Source: an uncultured Prevotellaceae bacterium (GTDB taxonomy: Bacteria; Bacteroidota; Bacteroidia; Bacteroidales; Bacteroidaceae). Taken from it: a stretch of DNA of 64,000 nucleotides. The stretch covers positions 1 to 64,000 of the forward strand of contig CACXMM010000013.1 in NCBI GenBank assembly GCA_902768785.1, read 5' to 3'. Both the position numbers and the translations under genes were made by a program. Of the stretch, positions 53,733-61,649 are shown piece after piece; position 1 is the stretch's first letter; each line of letters starts with the position of its first letter. The notes under the pieces were generated by a model. That model was not told where the DNA came from and made no database searches. It saw only the letters and a list, made by a program, of their open reading frames with translations.

Positions 53733-55967
53733 TTACACATTTAACCCAATGATTTCGCCATGGTTATCTTCTATACATGCTTGCTTTGATTTCTTTATTT
53801 CTCGAACACTACGAATCATTTCGAGACCGATATCAATTCTATCCTTTACGTCGATTTTATTCTCTTGTGGTATATCAATCTGCATTAGCAAAGTATTATC
53901 GGTTAAATCAGAAACAGAGTAAGATGAATCGCAACAGGTAATATAAACACCATACAGTTCACTTATCAGTTTATCACCATCTCCAGAGTAAGCATATTCT
54001 CCCAATGTGAAGTCATTAGAATTACCTAAGTCATACAAGGTCTTCAAGAATACATTAAAATTCCTTCCACCTATACTCTTCTCTGTTAGCATCATTAAGA
54101 TTCGATATGACTCTTTCTCCCTGTCTTTATAATCATACCAATAGTACATACCATACTTTTCCGGCCGCATAGATTCATATTTAACCAGATAGTATCTCCA
54201 ATCATATGTCGTTGTTGTATTTAGATAATCGGCAATAATGTCCCTCAAACAAGCATTTGTAAAAACATCACGTTTATGAAGGAGAGCACAAAGCGTCTCA
54301 TGTGCCTTGGCATTTTCTTTGTTTGCACGGAATATAGCACGCCAAGGGGTGTCATTTCTGGCAGATCCAATTTGGTAACGCCAGTTTACCTTTATTGAAT
54401 AGTCACCTATAGTTAATAAAGCTCTATTTACAAGGCTCCAATCACAATTAAACAATGAGTAGAAAGTGTTTGTATAGTCAACATTGTCAAGGCCTATAAC
54501 ACTTATTCCACCATTAAGCAAATAATGGTCTTCGAGAAAGAAAAGGGTTTCTGCCTTATTCTGATTTGTCTTCAGCCATTCCTCCTTGTCCTTTTCTTCC
54601 TGTATCTGAGAAGCATTAAAAGATGGCCTTCCATCAGGAATAAGGATTTCACCTCTTTCGATTATTTCCTCTGTCTGAGCAAGCAACGCATTCATTCTAT
54701 CATCACGTAATTCGAATTCAGATGCCTTTATCAGATTGTTGACAATCCTTAGTCTACGAATAAAAAGATCGTCAGATATCTTCTTCCTTAGATATAATAA
54801 GAAACAATACAATAGAATCATGCGGCCAATTGGGAAGCTTCTTCGGTGGGCTGACTGTCTCTCTCCAAAATTATTACAGCAATCTTCAAAGACATCTATA
54901 GACTCTAAATTAGATATCGAAGATTTCCCTTCGACATGTTCACCTTGAGTTAGGAACTTCTCGAATAGAGATTTGATGTTAATACCATTTAGACAGTCAA
55001 AACAATCCTCAATAAACATCAAGTTATCTTTTGCGTCAGATGATTTTTCATAGAAGAGGATCTTTGTGAACTCAAGAATATCATCTGGTCTTTCTTCTTT
55101 AGGGTATTTCTTGTAGTAGATTAGCGAACAGAGATAAGAATAATATCTTACGAACTCATCATCGATAATATTGTTAGAACCCTTATAGGGCCAAAGGATA
55201 TCTGTCCATTCTGTATCTATTTTCCTACTTAGTTCGTACGACAAATCCGATTCATCATTTATCTTAGCTACAAAACCTTCCCACTCCGCCTTGAAATGTT
55301 CAAATTCTGTTAGCGGTTTGCCTCGTGAATTCATTTTGATATACAGATCATCAGTAAGACCCAAGTTCTCAATAGACAAGAAATAGAATGAAATACAACC
55401 ACTATTGAGCCTCTCCCATAATCCACTTGTGTTGCAAAACATGCAATGAATAGCATCAAGCATGGTTAACATGGAACTTATAGTGGGATCGTTTTGCCAA
55501 TCTAAAGGCATCCAACTTTGATCCTCTATGTCTTCAGTTATCTTTTCTTTTGAAAAGTCGGGTATGTAATCAATCAGACTTTGGCAGAATTCCCTTGCAC
55601 TATATCTGGTCCTGTACGAGAAAGACTTAAGGAAGGATATTTCTTTCCCATCTATATTCTCATGTCTGGCAATATACCAGTGCAACAAAAAAAGAGTAGT
55701 TAAACGCTGCTGGCCATCCAAAGGTATCAACTTCTTGTCTTTAATATCCCCATATATGAAATCCAGTTTGATAGGGTTATTCTGCGTCAAAGCCTCATAT
55801 AATGAGGTTAAGAATCTATTTCTAATCCTTGTCACCTCCTTACTGGTGCGGCCCTGGGCGTAGTCTCGCTGAATAATGGGTATCTCTATGGCTTTCAGCA
55901 AGGGCTCATCGGTATTCTCTGTGCCTTTAAAGAGGCTGATAAAAGTATGTAAGTTAGATGTTGCCAT
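53733..55967 (-). CDS. DUF262-domain protein (GmrS/ParB-like fold), large form
   Basis: 744 aa. DUF262 motif IPIIQRDYAQGR at 29-40 and LIPLDGQQRLTTLFLLHWY (DGQQR at 84-88), then MNSRGKPLTEFEHFKAEW, all signatures of the DUF262 nucleotide-hydrolase core of GmrSD type IV enzymes. The C-terminal 400 residues are not recognised and contain no HNH motif I can see. It starts 2 bases after the stop of the first DUF262 gene. The pair resembles a split GmrSD or SspE-type enzyme, which bind modified DNA and use NTPs. Marked AT-rich composition. Confidence 0.82.
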   Translation of the reverse strand: MATSNLHTFISLFKGTENTDEPLLKAIEIPIIQRDYAQGRTSKEVTRIRNRFLTSLYEALTQNNPIKLDFIYGDIKDKKLIPLDGQQRLTTLFLLHWYIARHENIDGKEISFLKSFSYRTRYSAREFCQSLIDYIPDFSKEKITEDIEDQSWMPLDWQNDPTISSMLTMLDAIHCMFCNTSGLWERLNSGCISFYFLSIENLGLTDDLYIKMNSRGKPLTEFEHFKAEWEGFVAKINDESDLSYELSRKIDTEWTDILWPYKGSNNIIDDEFVRYYSYLCSLIYYKKYPKEERPDDILEFTKILFYEKSSDAKDNLMFIEDCFDCLNGINIKSLFEKFLTQGEHVEGKSSISNLESIDVFEDCCNNFGERQSAHRRSFPIGRMILLYCFLLYLRKKISDDLFIRRLRIVNNLIKASEFELRDDRMNALLAQTEEIIERGEILIPDGRPSFNASQIQEEKDKEEWLKTNQNKAETLFFLEDHYLLNGGISVIGLDNVDYTNTFYSLFNCDWSLVNRALLTIGDYSIKVNWRYQIGSARNDTPWRAIFRANKENAKAHETLCALLHKRDVFTNACLRDIIADYLNTTTTYDWRYYLVKYESMRPEKYGMYYWYDYKDREKESYRILMMLTEKSIGGRNFNVFLKTLYDLGNSNDFTLGEYAYSGDGDKLISELYGVYITCCDSSYSVSDLTDNTLLMQIDIPQENKIDVKDRIDIGLEMIRSVREIKKSKQACIEDNHGEIIGLNV

Positions 55968-55969
55968 AA

Positions 55970-57694
55970 TTACAATGATTTGTTGATTATATTAAGATAA
56001 GGTTGTAAAACCTTTGCCATAGCAGCTAAGTAAGCATCTCTGTCTTTCTTCCCCCAGAAATGTACCTGATTATCATTAGAAGGAGTATAGTACTTCAAGA
56101 ATACCATTTTAGTACAATAAGGAATAAAAGCACCTTTTTGGTCCATTTCCACAATCTTATTCCTTTTTACATCAAATGTAGAATTGTTGAGCGCAGCATT
56201 ATCGTTCTTTTTCAGTAGAGCCATATTGGATAATGTATGAATGTACTCGCTATCACCATCTTCAGACAACACATTGCATACCTCATTGAAAATGCTATCA
56301 AATACATTCCTGGATTCTATTATGTTACTCTCTACAATATCCTCCATTTTAGCTATTAGTTCCTGATTCTCGTTAGGTTGAGAAACAGATCTGACTGATT
56401 CAACGTGCATCTTTATCCATTCAATCTGAAGTTTCGTGTTCTTCAGACCTTCGGACTGTTGAGCGTGGATGTGCTCTATACTCCATTCGGAATTATTGTA
56501 CTTGCTGAATGGGAATCTTTGATATGCTCCCTCATTAAGGATTGACTGAACATTGAATAACAGTAGTAAACGACTTATCTTTGACTGATCACCTTCATAA
56601 CTCAAATCGCGATAAGTTTCATCTTCTTTCATTTTAAAATTAATGGATTCCGCTATTAATCCATCTAGTTCTGCTCGGAATTCACTTTTACGTTTGCCTC
56701 GTGCCAACTCAAATACATCACCTATCGTTTTGTATCCAGAAGAGATTAGATATCCTATCTTGTGATAAAACTCATTGTCAGAGTACCACTCCTTAATCTG
56801 GAGAAAATCATGCTGGATATTTAGCCATACCTCATCGAGACCTTCCTCCTTGATTTCGTTTTCAAACCAGTAGAATGTGTCATAATCTCTGCGTTTCGCA
56901 TTAATCAACCCAGCCATCATTTCAAACAATATCTCTATTCTGGTTGGATATGAGTTGGGCATTTTTGTGCTAATAAAACTCCATAGTTCATCATTGTCTG
57001 ATCGGAGCTCTTTCTCGATATTATCCCACTGAATCGACATCTCGATTTGTTTCTTATCTCTATCTGGATCATTGGGAACTCTCCTCAACAAAAGGGCTCT
57101 TATCAATTCAGCGTTTGTTAATCCAATCTTACCGATATTAAGACGAGTAAACAATGATATTGGGTCTTCATCATAATCTATCTCATACCAAATAACCTTT
57201 ACAGACTTTAGTAGGAAGTTAACCAGAGTAAACAACGAATAGGTAATCTTATTGAAATCTCCATCAAATTTCTTATTGAGCCAATTGTCAATGGTTCTAT
57301 CTGCCTCATAAATATGGAAGAAATCTATATTACTATGAGCTTCTTCTTCATTGATGTTTTCAATGAATTCTCTTGTTTTACTCCTTGTTGCATAATCCAA
57401 ATTAAATTCAATATTAATTGGCAAATTTCTCCTCTTGATATAATTCAGAAGAATAAGAATGGTGGTAAACCTTTGTTGTCCATCTATAAGTTCATAACCT
57501 TGGTTTTTTTCTAAGAGAACGATGGGTTGGAGGCAATACGTATCCTCTTTTCTCTCGCAACTATCCCATATGTCGTTTAAAAGGGCTTCTACCTGAGAAC
57601 TTGTCCACCTGTAGCCGCGCTGATAGCTTGGTACCCAAAAATAACCTTTAATATCACCTATGGGTATAATTTTTAATTGAACATTTGATCCCAT
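55970..57694 (-). CDS. DUF262-DUF1524 protein (GmrSD/BrxU-like)
   Basis: 574 aa. DUF262 at the N-terminus: YFWVPSYQRGYRWTSSQVEA (19-38) and ELIDGQQRFTTILILL (DGQQR 71-75). C-terminal region has IEHIHAQ near 405, the DUF1524 HNH nuclease hallmark. Fused DUF262-DUF1524 proteins such as BrxU, SspE and GmrSD are type IV restriction enzymes or nickases against modified phage DNA. First gene of the operon, with a well-spaced promoter at 57732-57762 and an AT-rich composition that suggests transfer. Confidence 0.85.
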   Translation of the reverse strand: MGSNVQLKIIPIGDIKGYFWVPSYQRGYRWTSSQVEALLNDIWDSCERKEDTYCLQPIVLLEKNQGYELIDGQQRFTTILILLNYIKRRNLPINIEFNLDYATRSKTREFIENINEEEAHSNIDFFHIYEADRTIDNWLNKKFDGDFNKITYSLFTLVNFLLKSVKVIWYEIDYDEDPISLFTRLNIGKIGLTNAELIRALLLRRVPNDPDRDKKQIEMSIQWDNIEKELRSDNDELWSFISTKMPNSYPTRIEILFEMMAGLINAKRRDYDTFYWFENEIKEEGLDEVWLNIQHDFLQIKEWYSDNEFYHKIGYLISSGYKTIGDVFELARGKRKSEFRAELDGLIAESINFKMKEDETYRDLSYEGDQSKISRLLLLFNVQSILNEGAYQRFPFSKYNNSEWSIEHIHAQQSEGLKNTKLQIEWIKMHVESVRSVSQPNENQELIAKMEDIVESNIIESRNVFDSIFNEVCNVLSEDGDSEYIHTLSNMALLKKNDNAALNNSTFDVKRNKIVEMDQKGAFIPYCTKMVFLKYYTPSNDNQVHFWGKKDRDAYLAAMAKVLQPYLNIINKSL

Positions 57695-57731
57695 TTTTCA
57701 ATTTAATTATGTAAAAGGTTTTTAGTTTTTG

Positions 57732-57762
57732 CAAAGATAGACAAAATAGACTAAACTGCAAA
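57732..57762 (-). promoter_or_regulatory. Promoter of the DUF262 operon
   Basis: Minus-strand TTTG at 57759-57762 and TATCTTTG at 57732-57739, spacer 19, 38 bases before the first gene. One of the best promoter matches in the window. No operator is evident. Confidence 0.7.
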
Positions 57763-57826
57763 ACAACTCAATGACTAATTGTACTAAAATAATAAAACAA
57801 GATGATTGAATAATCATTACATGATA

Positions 57827-58014
57827 CTAAAAGCATCGCTTTTTAGCTGCTTCGATATTATCTTCATAATACTTTACAGAGAACCCATGTTTTTTGCAGA
57901 CGTCATCTTTATCCAACCCTTCCGTATTTGCGCAAATGACTCTATCAACATCGCATCTTCTTGCGACCAACCTAACAGTTCGGCATGCATCTTAGTAGTA
58001 AATTCATCTTTCAT
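57827..58014 (-). pseudogene. Frameshifted small gene after the 58024-58326 gene
   Basis: From ATG 58014 the frame reads MKDEFTTKMHAELLGWSQED, then runs to a stop by 57877. Shifting by one base at the GAT-GCG junction gives DVDRVICANTEGLDKDDVCKK, then GFSVKYYEDNIEAAKK, up to a stop at 57827, which reads as ordinary protein. The two parts together would make a protein of about 62 aa. A 1-base deletion (or 2-base insertion) fits. It lies 9 bases after the previous stop, as an operon member would. A sequencing error is possible. Confidence 0.6.
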
Positions 58015-58023
58015 TCTTTTAAT

Positions 58024-58326
58024 TTACCTTTTCTTTACATCCGCCTTCGCACGATTTATCACCCTTGTTTCTTCTACGGGCGCGCCCATTGTCCAATACT
58101 TGTAGTTATCAATATAGAGGTAGGGATGATAGTATTTCCCCCAATGTTCCTTCACACCATGCTCGCGCTGCATATGGACAAAACAGTCGAATTCATCGGT
58201 AGTGAGAGGACAATTGCCACGAACAATATACTCATGGGGGCACCATGGCATGGTCTTGGCAAACGTCCACTGACAGCAGGCAATCATTGAGCGTAACTTG
58301 TCGTAATTCAGTTCGTTATCTACCAT
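58024..58326 (-). CDS. Hypothetical protein
   Basis: 100 aa, rich in Trp, Tyr, His and Cys (CCQWTFAKTMPWCPHEYIV, then HWGKYYHPYLYIDNYKYW). I cannot name the family with confidence; the composition is that of a compact soluble protein. It starts 11 bases after the HIRAN gene's stop and belongs to the same transcript. The overlapping plus-strand frame here is not protein-like. Confidence 0.6.
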   Translation of the reverse strand: MVDNELNYDKLRSMIACCQWTFAKTMPWCPHEYIVRGNCPLTTDEFDCFVHMQREHGVKEHWGKYYHPYLYIDNYKYWTMGAPVEETRVINRAKADVKKR

Positions 58327-58337
58327 AATAGTAATAA

Positions 58338-58679
58338 TTATGTGTCGTTGCGCTTAATCTTAATAGTGAGATGCACCTGGTTCTCTGGATGAGCATCTGG
58401 TTTAACTCCGCTGATGCGGCACTCGAAGATGTCATTCCAGCCCATATCGAGGAAGTTGGCCAGCACCTCATTCTCATCGCGAGGAATGTAACCGATTTTG
58501 AATTCATCACCATCTTTCTCATATACCACCATTACAGCATTGGGATCATGACGGTTATCCAATTCCCGCTCCAACCTTACAGGCATTCCGACCTTCAGAT
58601 CTTCCCACACTTCATCTGCATCGTGATACATTCTGCCAGCCAAACGGCAATCCATAAAATACAGTTTCTTCGTTTCCAT
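58338..58679 (-). CDS. HIRAN-domain protein
   Basis: 113 aa. Single HIRAN domain: FMDCRLAGRMYHDADEVW, then ELDNRHDPNAVMVV and IGYIPRDENEVLANFL. HIRAN domains bind 3' DNA ends in SWI2/SNF2 and restriction-related proteins; stand-alone versions occur near mobile or defence genes. The first gene of a three-gene set, with a -7 element at 58790-58797 giving a leader of about 100 nt. Confidence 0.85.
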   Translation of the reverse strand: METKKLYFMDCRLAGRMYHDADEVWEDLKVGMPVRLERELDNRHDPNAVMVVYEKDGDEFKIGYIPRDENEVLANFLDMGWNDIFECRISGVKPDAHPENQVHLTIKIKRNDT

Positions 58680-58789
58680 AATCTTAATGTTTTAATTTGA
58701 CAATCAAATAGCAATGGCAGTGCCAGCAAGAGCAGAGCGAAACTTGTTTCAGTTATGCCGAGTGCAGCCTGCCTTCGCTATTTCTGTTG

Positions 58790-58829
58790 CAAATATAGAG
58801 CAAGGGGTGTCCCAAAAGTCGGGGCACCC
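58790..58829 (-). promoter_or_regulatory. HIRAN operon promoter and adjacent hairpin
   Basis: Minus-strand TATATTTG at 58790-58797. Just upstream of it a hairpin GGGTGTCCC/GGGGCACCC (58805-58813 with 58821-58829) occupies the -33 zone, so it may be a binding site. The rest of 58680-58979 holds nothing else. Confidence 0.5.
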
Positions 58830-58979
58830 ACATATTATTTAGCATAAATTAAGGAAACGTTTAGACGACAGAAACAAAATCTCAAATCGACTTTCCTAGA
58901 GACAACCTATGGGAATACCTTTATATAAAGTATACAACCAGATGTTCGCCTACTGAACATCACGGTTCCCTGTTTACAC

Positions 58980-59873
58980 TCATTCTACTCTGTTAGATTC
59001 GTATTTGTTGATTGCGAGCAACGTTTTCTGGTGGCCAATGGCAATCAGTTTTTCCGATTTGTCGAAATCAAAGGTGCCATACCGGTTCATCTGAATATCC
59101 ACGATCATGTCCGGTTTCATCAGTTTTGTCATGAGGATAGAATTTTGGCGAATCATCAGCGAACTGGCACGCGAAAGTACCGTGTAATAATTGAATTCAA
59201 TGTTTTCAGGTATGAGTTTGTCTAGAATCTTTGATTTCAGAGACGTGTCATTCTTTTGAATTTTCGACAACCTGTGCGTCTCTTCCCACTGAGATTTATA
59301 ATCATGTCCGCTAACATCAACCCCAATCAGAATGTCGTTCTTTTGTCTCTTGACACGGTTCAGCGGAATGGGGTTAAGCACACCACCGTCTATCAGTACC
59401 ATTCCGTCACGTTGTACTGGCTTATAGAACGAAGGCAGGGAAATGCTGGCACGGATAGCCTCGAACAGACTGCCTTTGTTGAATACAACTTCGCGGCCTG
59501 CTTTCATATCAGTAGCTACGGCACAATAGGGGATCGGCAAATCTTCTATGGCAACGTCTGGCACAAACTCCATGATAGCCTCGATAATACGGTCGCCTTT
59601 CACCAGATGATTGATAGAAAAGGAAAAGTCTATCAGTTCCAGCATCTTCTTTCTGTCGATGCCTTTCATCCACTCACGGAATTCTTCCAGCTTGCCTGCA
59701 GCATAGACTCCGCCGATGAGAGCCCCCATCGAGCATCCGGCAATGGAAGTGATGCGATAGCCGTGCGAAAGCAACTCTTCTATGGCACCTATATGGGCTA
59801 ATCCTCTGGCACCGCCACTCGACAGCACCAGAGCCCTGCATGCAAAAGTACAATATATTTCTATAACCTCCAA
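58980..59873 (-). CDS. Patatin-like phospholipase
   Basis: 297 aa. Oxyanion SSGGARGLAHIGA, nucleophile GCSMG with Ser48, and the Asp dyad in LIDGGVLN (Asp162) define the family. Hydrolyses lipid acyl chains; membrane or secreted localisation is not evident, since there is no clear signal peptide. The frame's first codons contain a perfect -7 element (minus-strand TACTTTTG, 59843-59850), so the mRNA may begin inside this frame and the true start may be a downstream codon (CTG or GTG near ALVLSS). The coding region is otherwise complete. Confidence 0.88.
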   Translation of the reverse strand: MEVIEIYCTFACRALVLSSGGARGLAHIGAIEELLSHGYRITSIAGCSMGALIGGVYAAGKLEEFREWMKGIDRKKMLELIDFSFSINHLVKGDRIIEAIMEFVPDVAIEDLPIPYCAVATDMKAGREVVFNKGSLFEAIRASISLPSFYKPVQRDGMVLIDGGVLNPIPLNRVKRQKNDILIGVDVSGHDYKSQWEETHRLSKIQKNDTSLKSKILDKLIPENIEFNYYTVLSRASSLMIRQNSILMTKLMKPDMIVDIQMNRYGTFDFDKSEKLIAIGHQKTLLAINKYESNRVE

Positions 59874-59927
59874 ATCTTTTAAATATAAATAAGGACAGAA
59901 CCGTTCCTGTTCACAAGTTTTGAGTGT

Positions 59928-59963
59928 AAAAAAAAGGAGGCTTCAGCAAAAGCTAAAACCTCC
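59928..59963 (-). terminator. Terminator of the minus-strand RNA
   Basis: GGAGG (59936-59940) pairs with CCTCC (59959-59963), with inner AGC/GCT, followed on the minus strand by T8. Confidence 0.7.
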
Positions 59964-60097
59964 GATTTCGTGTAAGGAAATGCAGGAGAGAGTGATCACC
60001 TCAGCGTCGGTTACCTACTCGCACCGAGGGGGTGCCTCGTGGCAGGGGCTCGCAGTCCCCGAGAGCGGTGTCTTGCTTGTTTCAATTTATCGTTAGC
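59928..60097 (-). ncRNA. Candidate 170-nt structured RNA
   Basis: A minus-strand -7 element TATGTTTG (60103-60110) with TTG at 60131-60133 (spacer 20) starts it, and the hairpin plus T8 ends it. Inside, the RNA has GGGG...CCCC with CT/AG pairing, and CACGAGG/CCTCGGTG with one bulged G, very GC-rich compared with the surroundings. No tRNA, tmRNA, RNase P or SRP features. The longest frames over it (a minus-strand frame 60253-60011 and a plus-strand 38-codon one from 59979) do not look like proteins. The rest of 59874-60294 is AT-rich. Confidence 0.45.
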
Positions 60098-60282
60098 GTC
60101 TGCAAACATAGTAATGGTGTGCAACTCCAGCAACAATCCACCACCCCTGGTGTGTATATTCATAATGGGGTAAAAATGGTCGTGAAGTAGATTTTCGATC
60201 TTTGGGGGGAGAAATAGCTTTTTTGCAGGTAGTTGGGGCAAAAAAAGTGTCATAATTATTTGGCAAAATGTAATTTTTAAGT

Positions 60283-60290
60283 TACCTTTG
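60283..60290 (+). promoter_or_regulatory. -7 element of the toxin-antitoxin remnant
   Basis: TACCTTTG. It ends 5 bases before the GTG that opens the broken toxin frame, so the transcript would be leaderless or would start inside it. Confidence 0.55.
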
Positions 60291-60294
60291 CACC

Positions 60295-60521
60295 GTGAGA
60301 AAGGTTAGAACCGTTATAACCTATGGTGATTACTTTTATGTTTTTTACGTAAAACAACCCCGAAAAGTACAGGTAAAGATTGCGAAAACGATGGGAACCA
60401 GTTTATCGTCCTATTAACTGGTTTTCAGAAAAAGACTCAGAAGACTCCTTCTGGTGAAATAGAAAGAGCGGTGAGACTCATGAAACAATATTTTGAAGAA
60501 AAGAAAGGAGAAAAGGAATGA
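60295..60521 (+). pseudogene. HigB/RelE-type toxin, internally deleted and frameshifted
   Basis: First frame from 60295: VRKVRTVITYGDYFYVFYVK, then QPRKVQVKIAK, up to a stop. From 60390 another frame reads DGNQFIVLLTGFQKKTQKTP, then IERAVRLMKQYFEEKK, to TGA at 60519. These are the N- and C-terminal parts of a HigB/RelE-type toxin, usually 105-115 aa. Here about 76 codons remain, so roughly 35-40 central codons and the frame have been lost near 60388. It overlaps the antitoxin's ATG (ATGA), as in an intact pair. Confidence 0.75.
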
Positions 60522-60853
60522 GAACTCGTACATTTGACGAAATTAAAGATGAAATTTTTGGCAAAGTGGGGTCTGCAGAACGAGATAAGCTCGAACATGA
60601 ATTGCAGTCTTTTAGAATCGGTCTGAAAATTCGCGAGGCCCGCAAACAGCTGAATATGACTCAGGAAGAATTGGCAGCAAGAATCAACAAGAAGAGATCC
60701 TTCATTTCCAAGGTGGAGAATGACGGAAGCAATATTACTCTGACTACACTTTATGATATTGTTGAGAAAGGACTTGGTGGCAGGGTTAATATCGAGGTAC
60801 TTGTTGAAAATCCTACTTTAGAGTTTGATCCTGAATTTGCAGCAGAACCATAA
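60518..60853 (+). CDS. XRE-family antitoxin (HigA-like)
   Basis: 111 aa. A short N-terminal part (FDEIKDEIFGKVGSAERDKLE) and an HTH (LNMTQEELAARINKKRSFIS, then KVENDGSNITLTTLYDIVEK), with an acidic tail. Antitoxin and autorepressor of the toxin gene in front of it; the toxin is now broken, so it survives alone as a regulator. The ribosome site AAAGGAGAAAAGG is strong. In-frame sequence continues past the stop for 30 codons (to 60946) with a protein-like end. Confidence 0.85.
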   Translation: MRTRTFDEIKDEIFGKVGSAERDKLEHELQSFRIGLKIREARKQLNMTQEELAARINKKRSFISKVENDGSNITLTTLYDIVEKGLGGRVNIEVLVENPTLEFDPEFAAEP

Positions 60854-61000
60854 ATTGTTTTGACATTGGGTCTTTTGAAGCGGGTATTTCAATATGTCGG
60901 CAAGAAGAAAGACGATGATTTCTCCCCTGATGGATTCAGCGCATAAACCAACACATCAAAGGTTCTTTCATCCAATAACGAAAATAAAAATGCTTATTAT

Positions 61001-61031
61001 TTTGCATTATTCTTAATTATTCGTATCTTTG
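61001..61031 (+). promoter_or_regulatory. Near-ideal promoter of the methyltransferase leader
   Basis: TTTG at 61001-61004 and TATCTTTG at 61024-61031 with a 19-base spacer. The next gene begins more than 600 bases later. Confidence 0.75.
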
Positions 61032-61037
61032 TCGCTG

Positions 61038-61649
61038 CAATCCGCCCATGGTGCTGAGACGCATACTGAGGTGTGCTAAAACTGTTGGGTGGAGCACTAC
61101 ATATTAGAAGGCGTTACTGACGCTTTGTTTTTGGCTGTTCGAAACTTCCACAATCGAAATAGCAAGTCAAGACAAATGCAGATGTGACTCCACGGGGTGT
61201 AGTATTTACTCTCCGTAGTGTGCTGCGAGGGCTAACCATGTCCTCACTAGCACACTTTACGGGTGTACTATATTCTCCTGCGTGGGTGTTTACTCTGTTT
61301 GTTTACTTGCTAGGGCTGTGGAAGGCCTCGAACAGGAACAAGCAGAAGTTAAGCATCCGCGTTTTTCGTTTGTAGTCAGTCTATTGTTATACTTGTTCGT
61401 TTTGGATGCTTGCGGACTATTATTGTAAGAAAGAAATAACGGATAAGGAATAAGAGTCTTTGACATCCTTGATTTGACTGATTAACCAGAATTAGCACTT
61501 CACAGACACATCAGTCGGACAAGCCATCGGATGTTTGCGCTCCCTTGGGCGTGGACAGATAGATTGTTGTCTGATGTAGGCTGTGCTAAGCCTTGGTTAA
61601 ACACTTCTCTTCCACGCCCCCTTTTCGAAAACGAAGAGAGGGCTTTTTC
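61038..61649 (+). other. Structured leader of about 610 nt before the methyltransferases
   Basis: Begins just after the promoter at 61001-61031. Visible pairings: CCGCCCA/TGGGTGG (about 61042-61098), GCGT/ACGC (about 61112-61124), and a GTTCGA/TCGAAA stem (about 61136-61160). It contains a 63-codon frame at 61184-61375 whose second half (LFVYLLGLWKASNRNKQKLS) resembles sequence I associate with other Bacteroidales accessory loci. It ends in the hairpin at 61616-61648. Whether it is a regulatory RNA, a coding leader or a recombination remnant cannot be told. Confidence 0.5.
61616..61648 (+). terminator. Terminator-like hairpin touching the methyltransferase ATG
   Basis: 61616-61627 pairs with 61632-61643 at 11 of 12 positions (CCCTTTTCG side with CGAAGAGAGGG) over an AAAA loop, then TTTTT, and the ATG is at 61650. 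It also hides the likely ribosome site (GAGAGGG). It could act as attenuator or as translational gate. Confidence 0.65.

Noticed and set aside
57806-58105. 99-codon plus-strand frame
   Set aside because: Overlaps the minus-strand operon genes, which have better composition and spacing.
60011-60253. 80-codon minus-strand frame
   Set aside because: No protein-like pattern; promoter at 60103-60110 lies inside it, so the RNA reading is preferred.
60854-60946. 30 sense codons in frame after the antitoxin stop, ending DDDFSPDGFSA
   Set aside because: Protein-like, but no ATG; may be the tail of a lost longer gene. Too little to annotate.
61184-61375. 63-codon plus-strand frame in the methyltransferase leader
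   Set aside because: Its second half looks protein-like (LFVYLLGLWKASNRNKQKLS), but there is no good ribosome site; listed under the leader, not as a gene.
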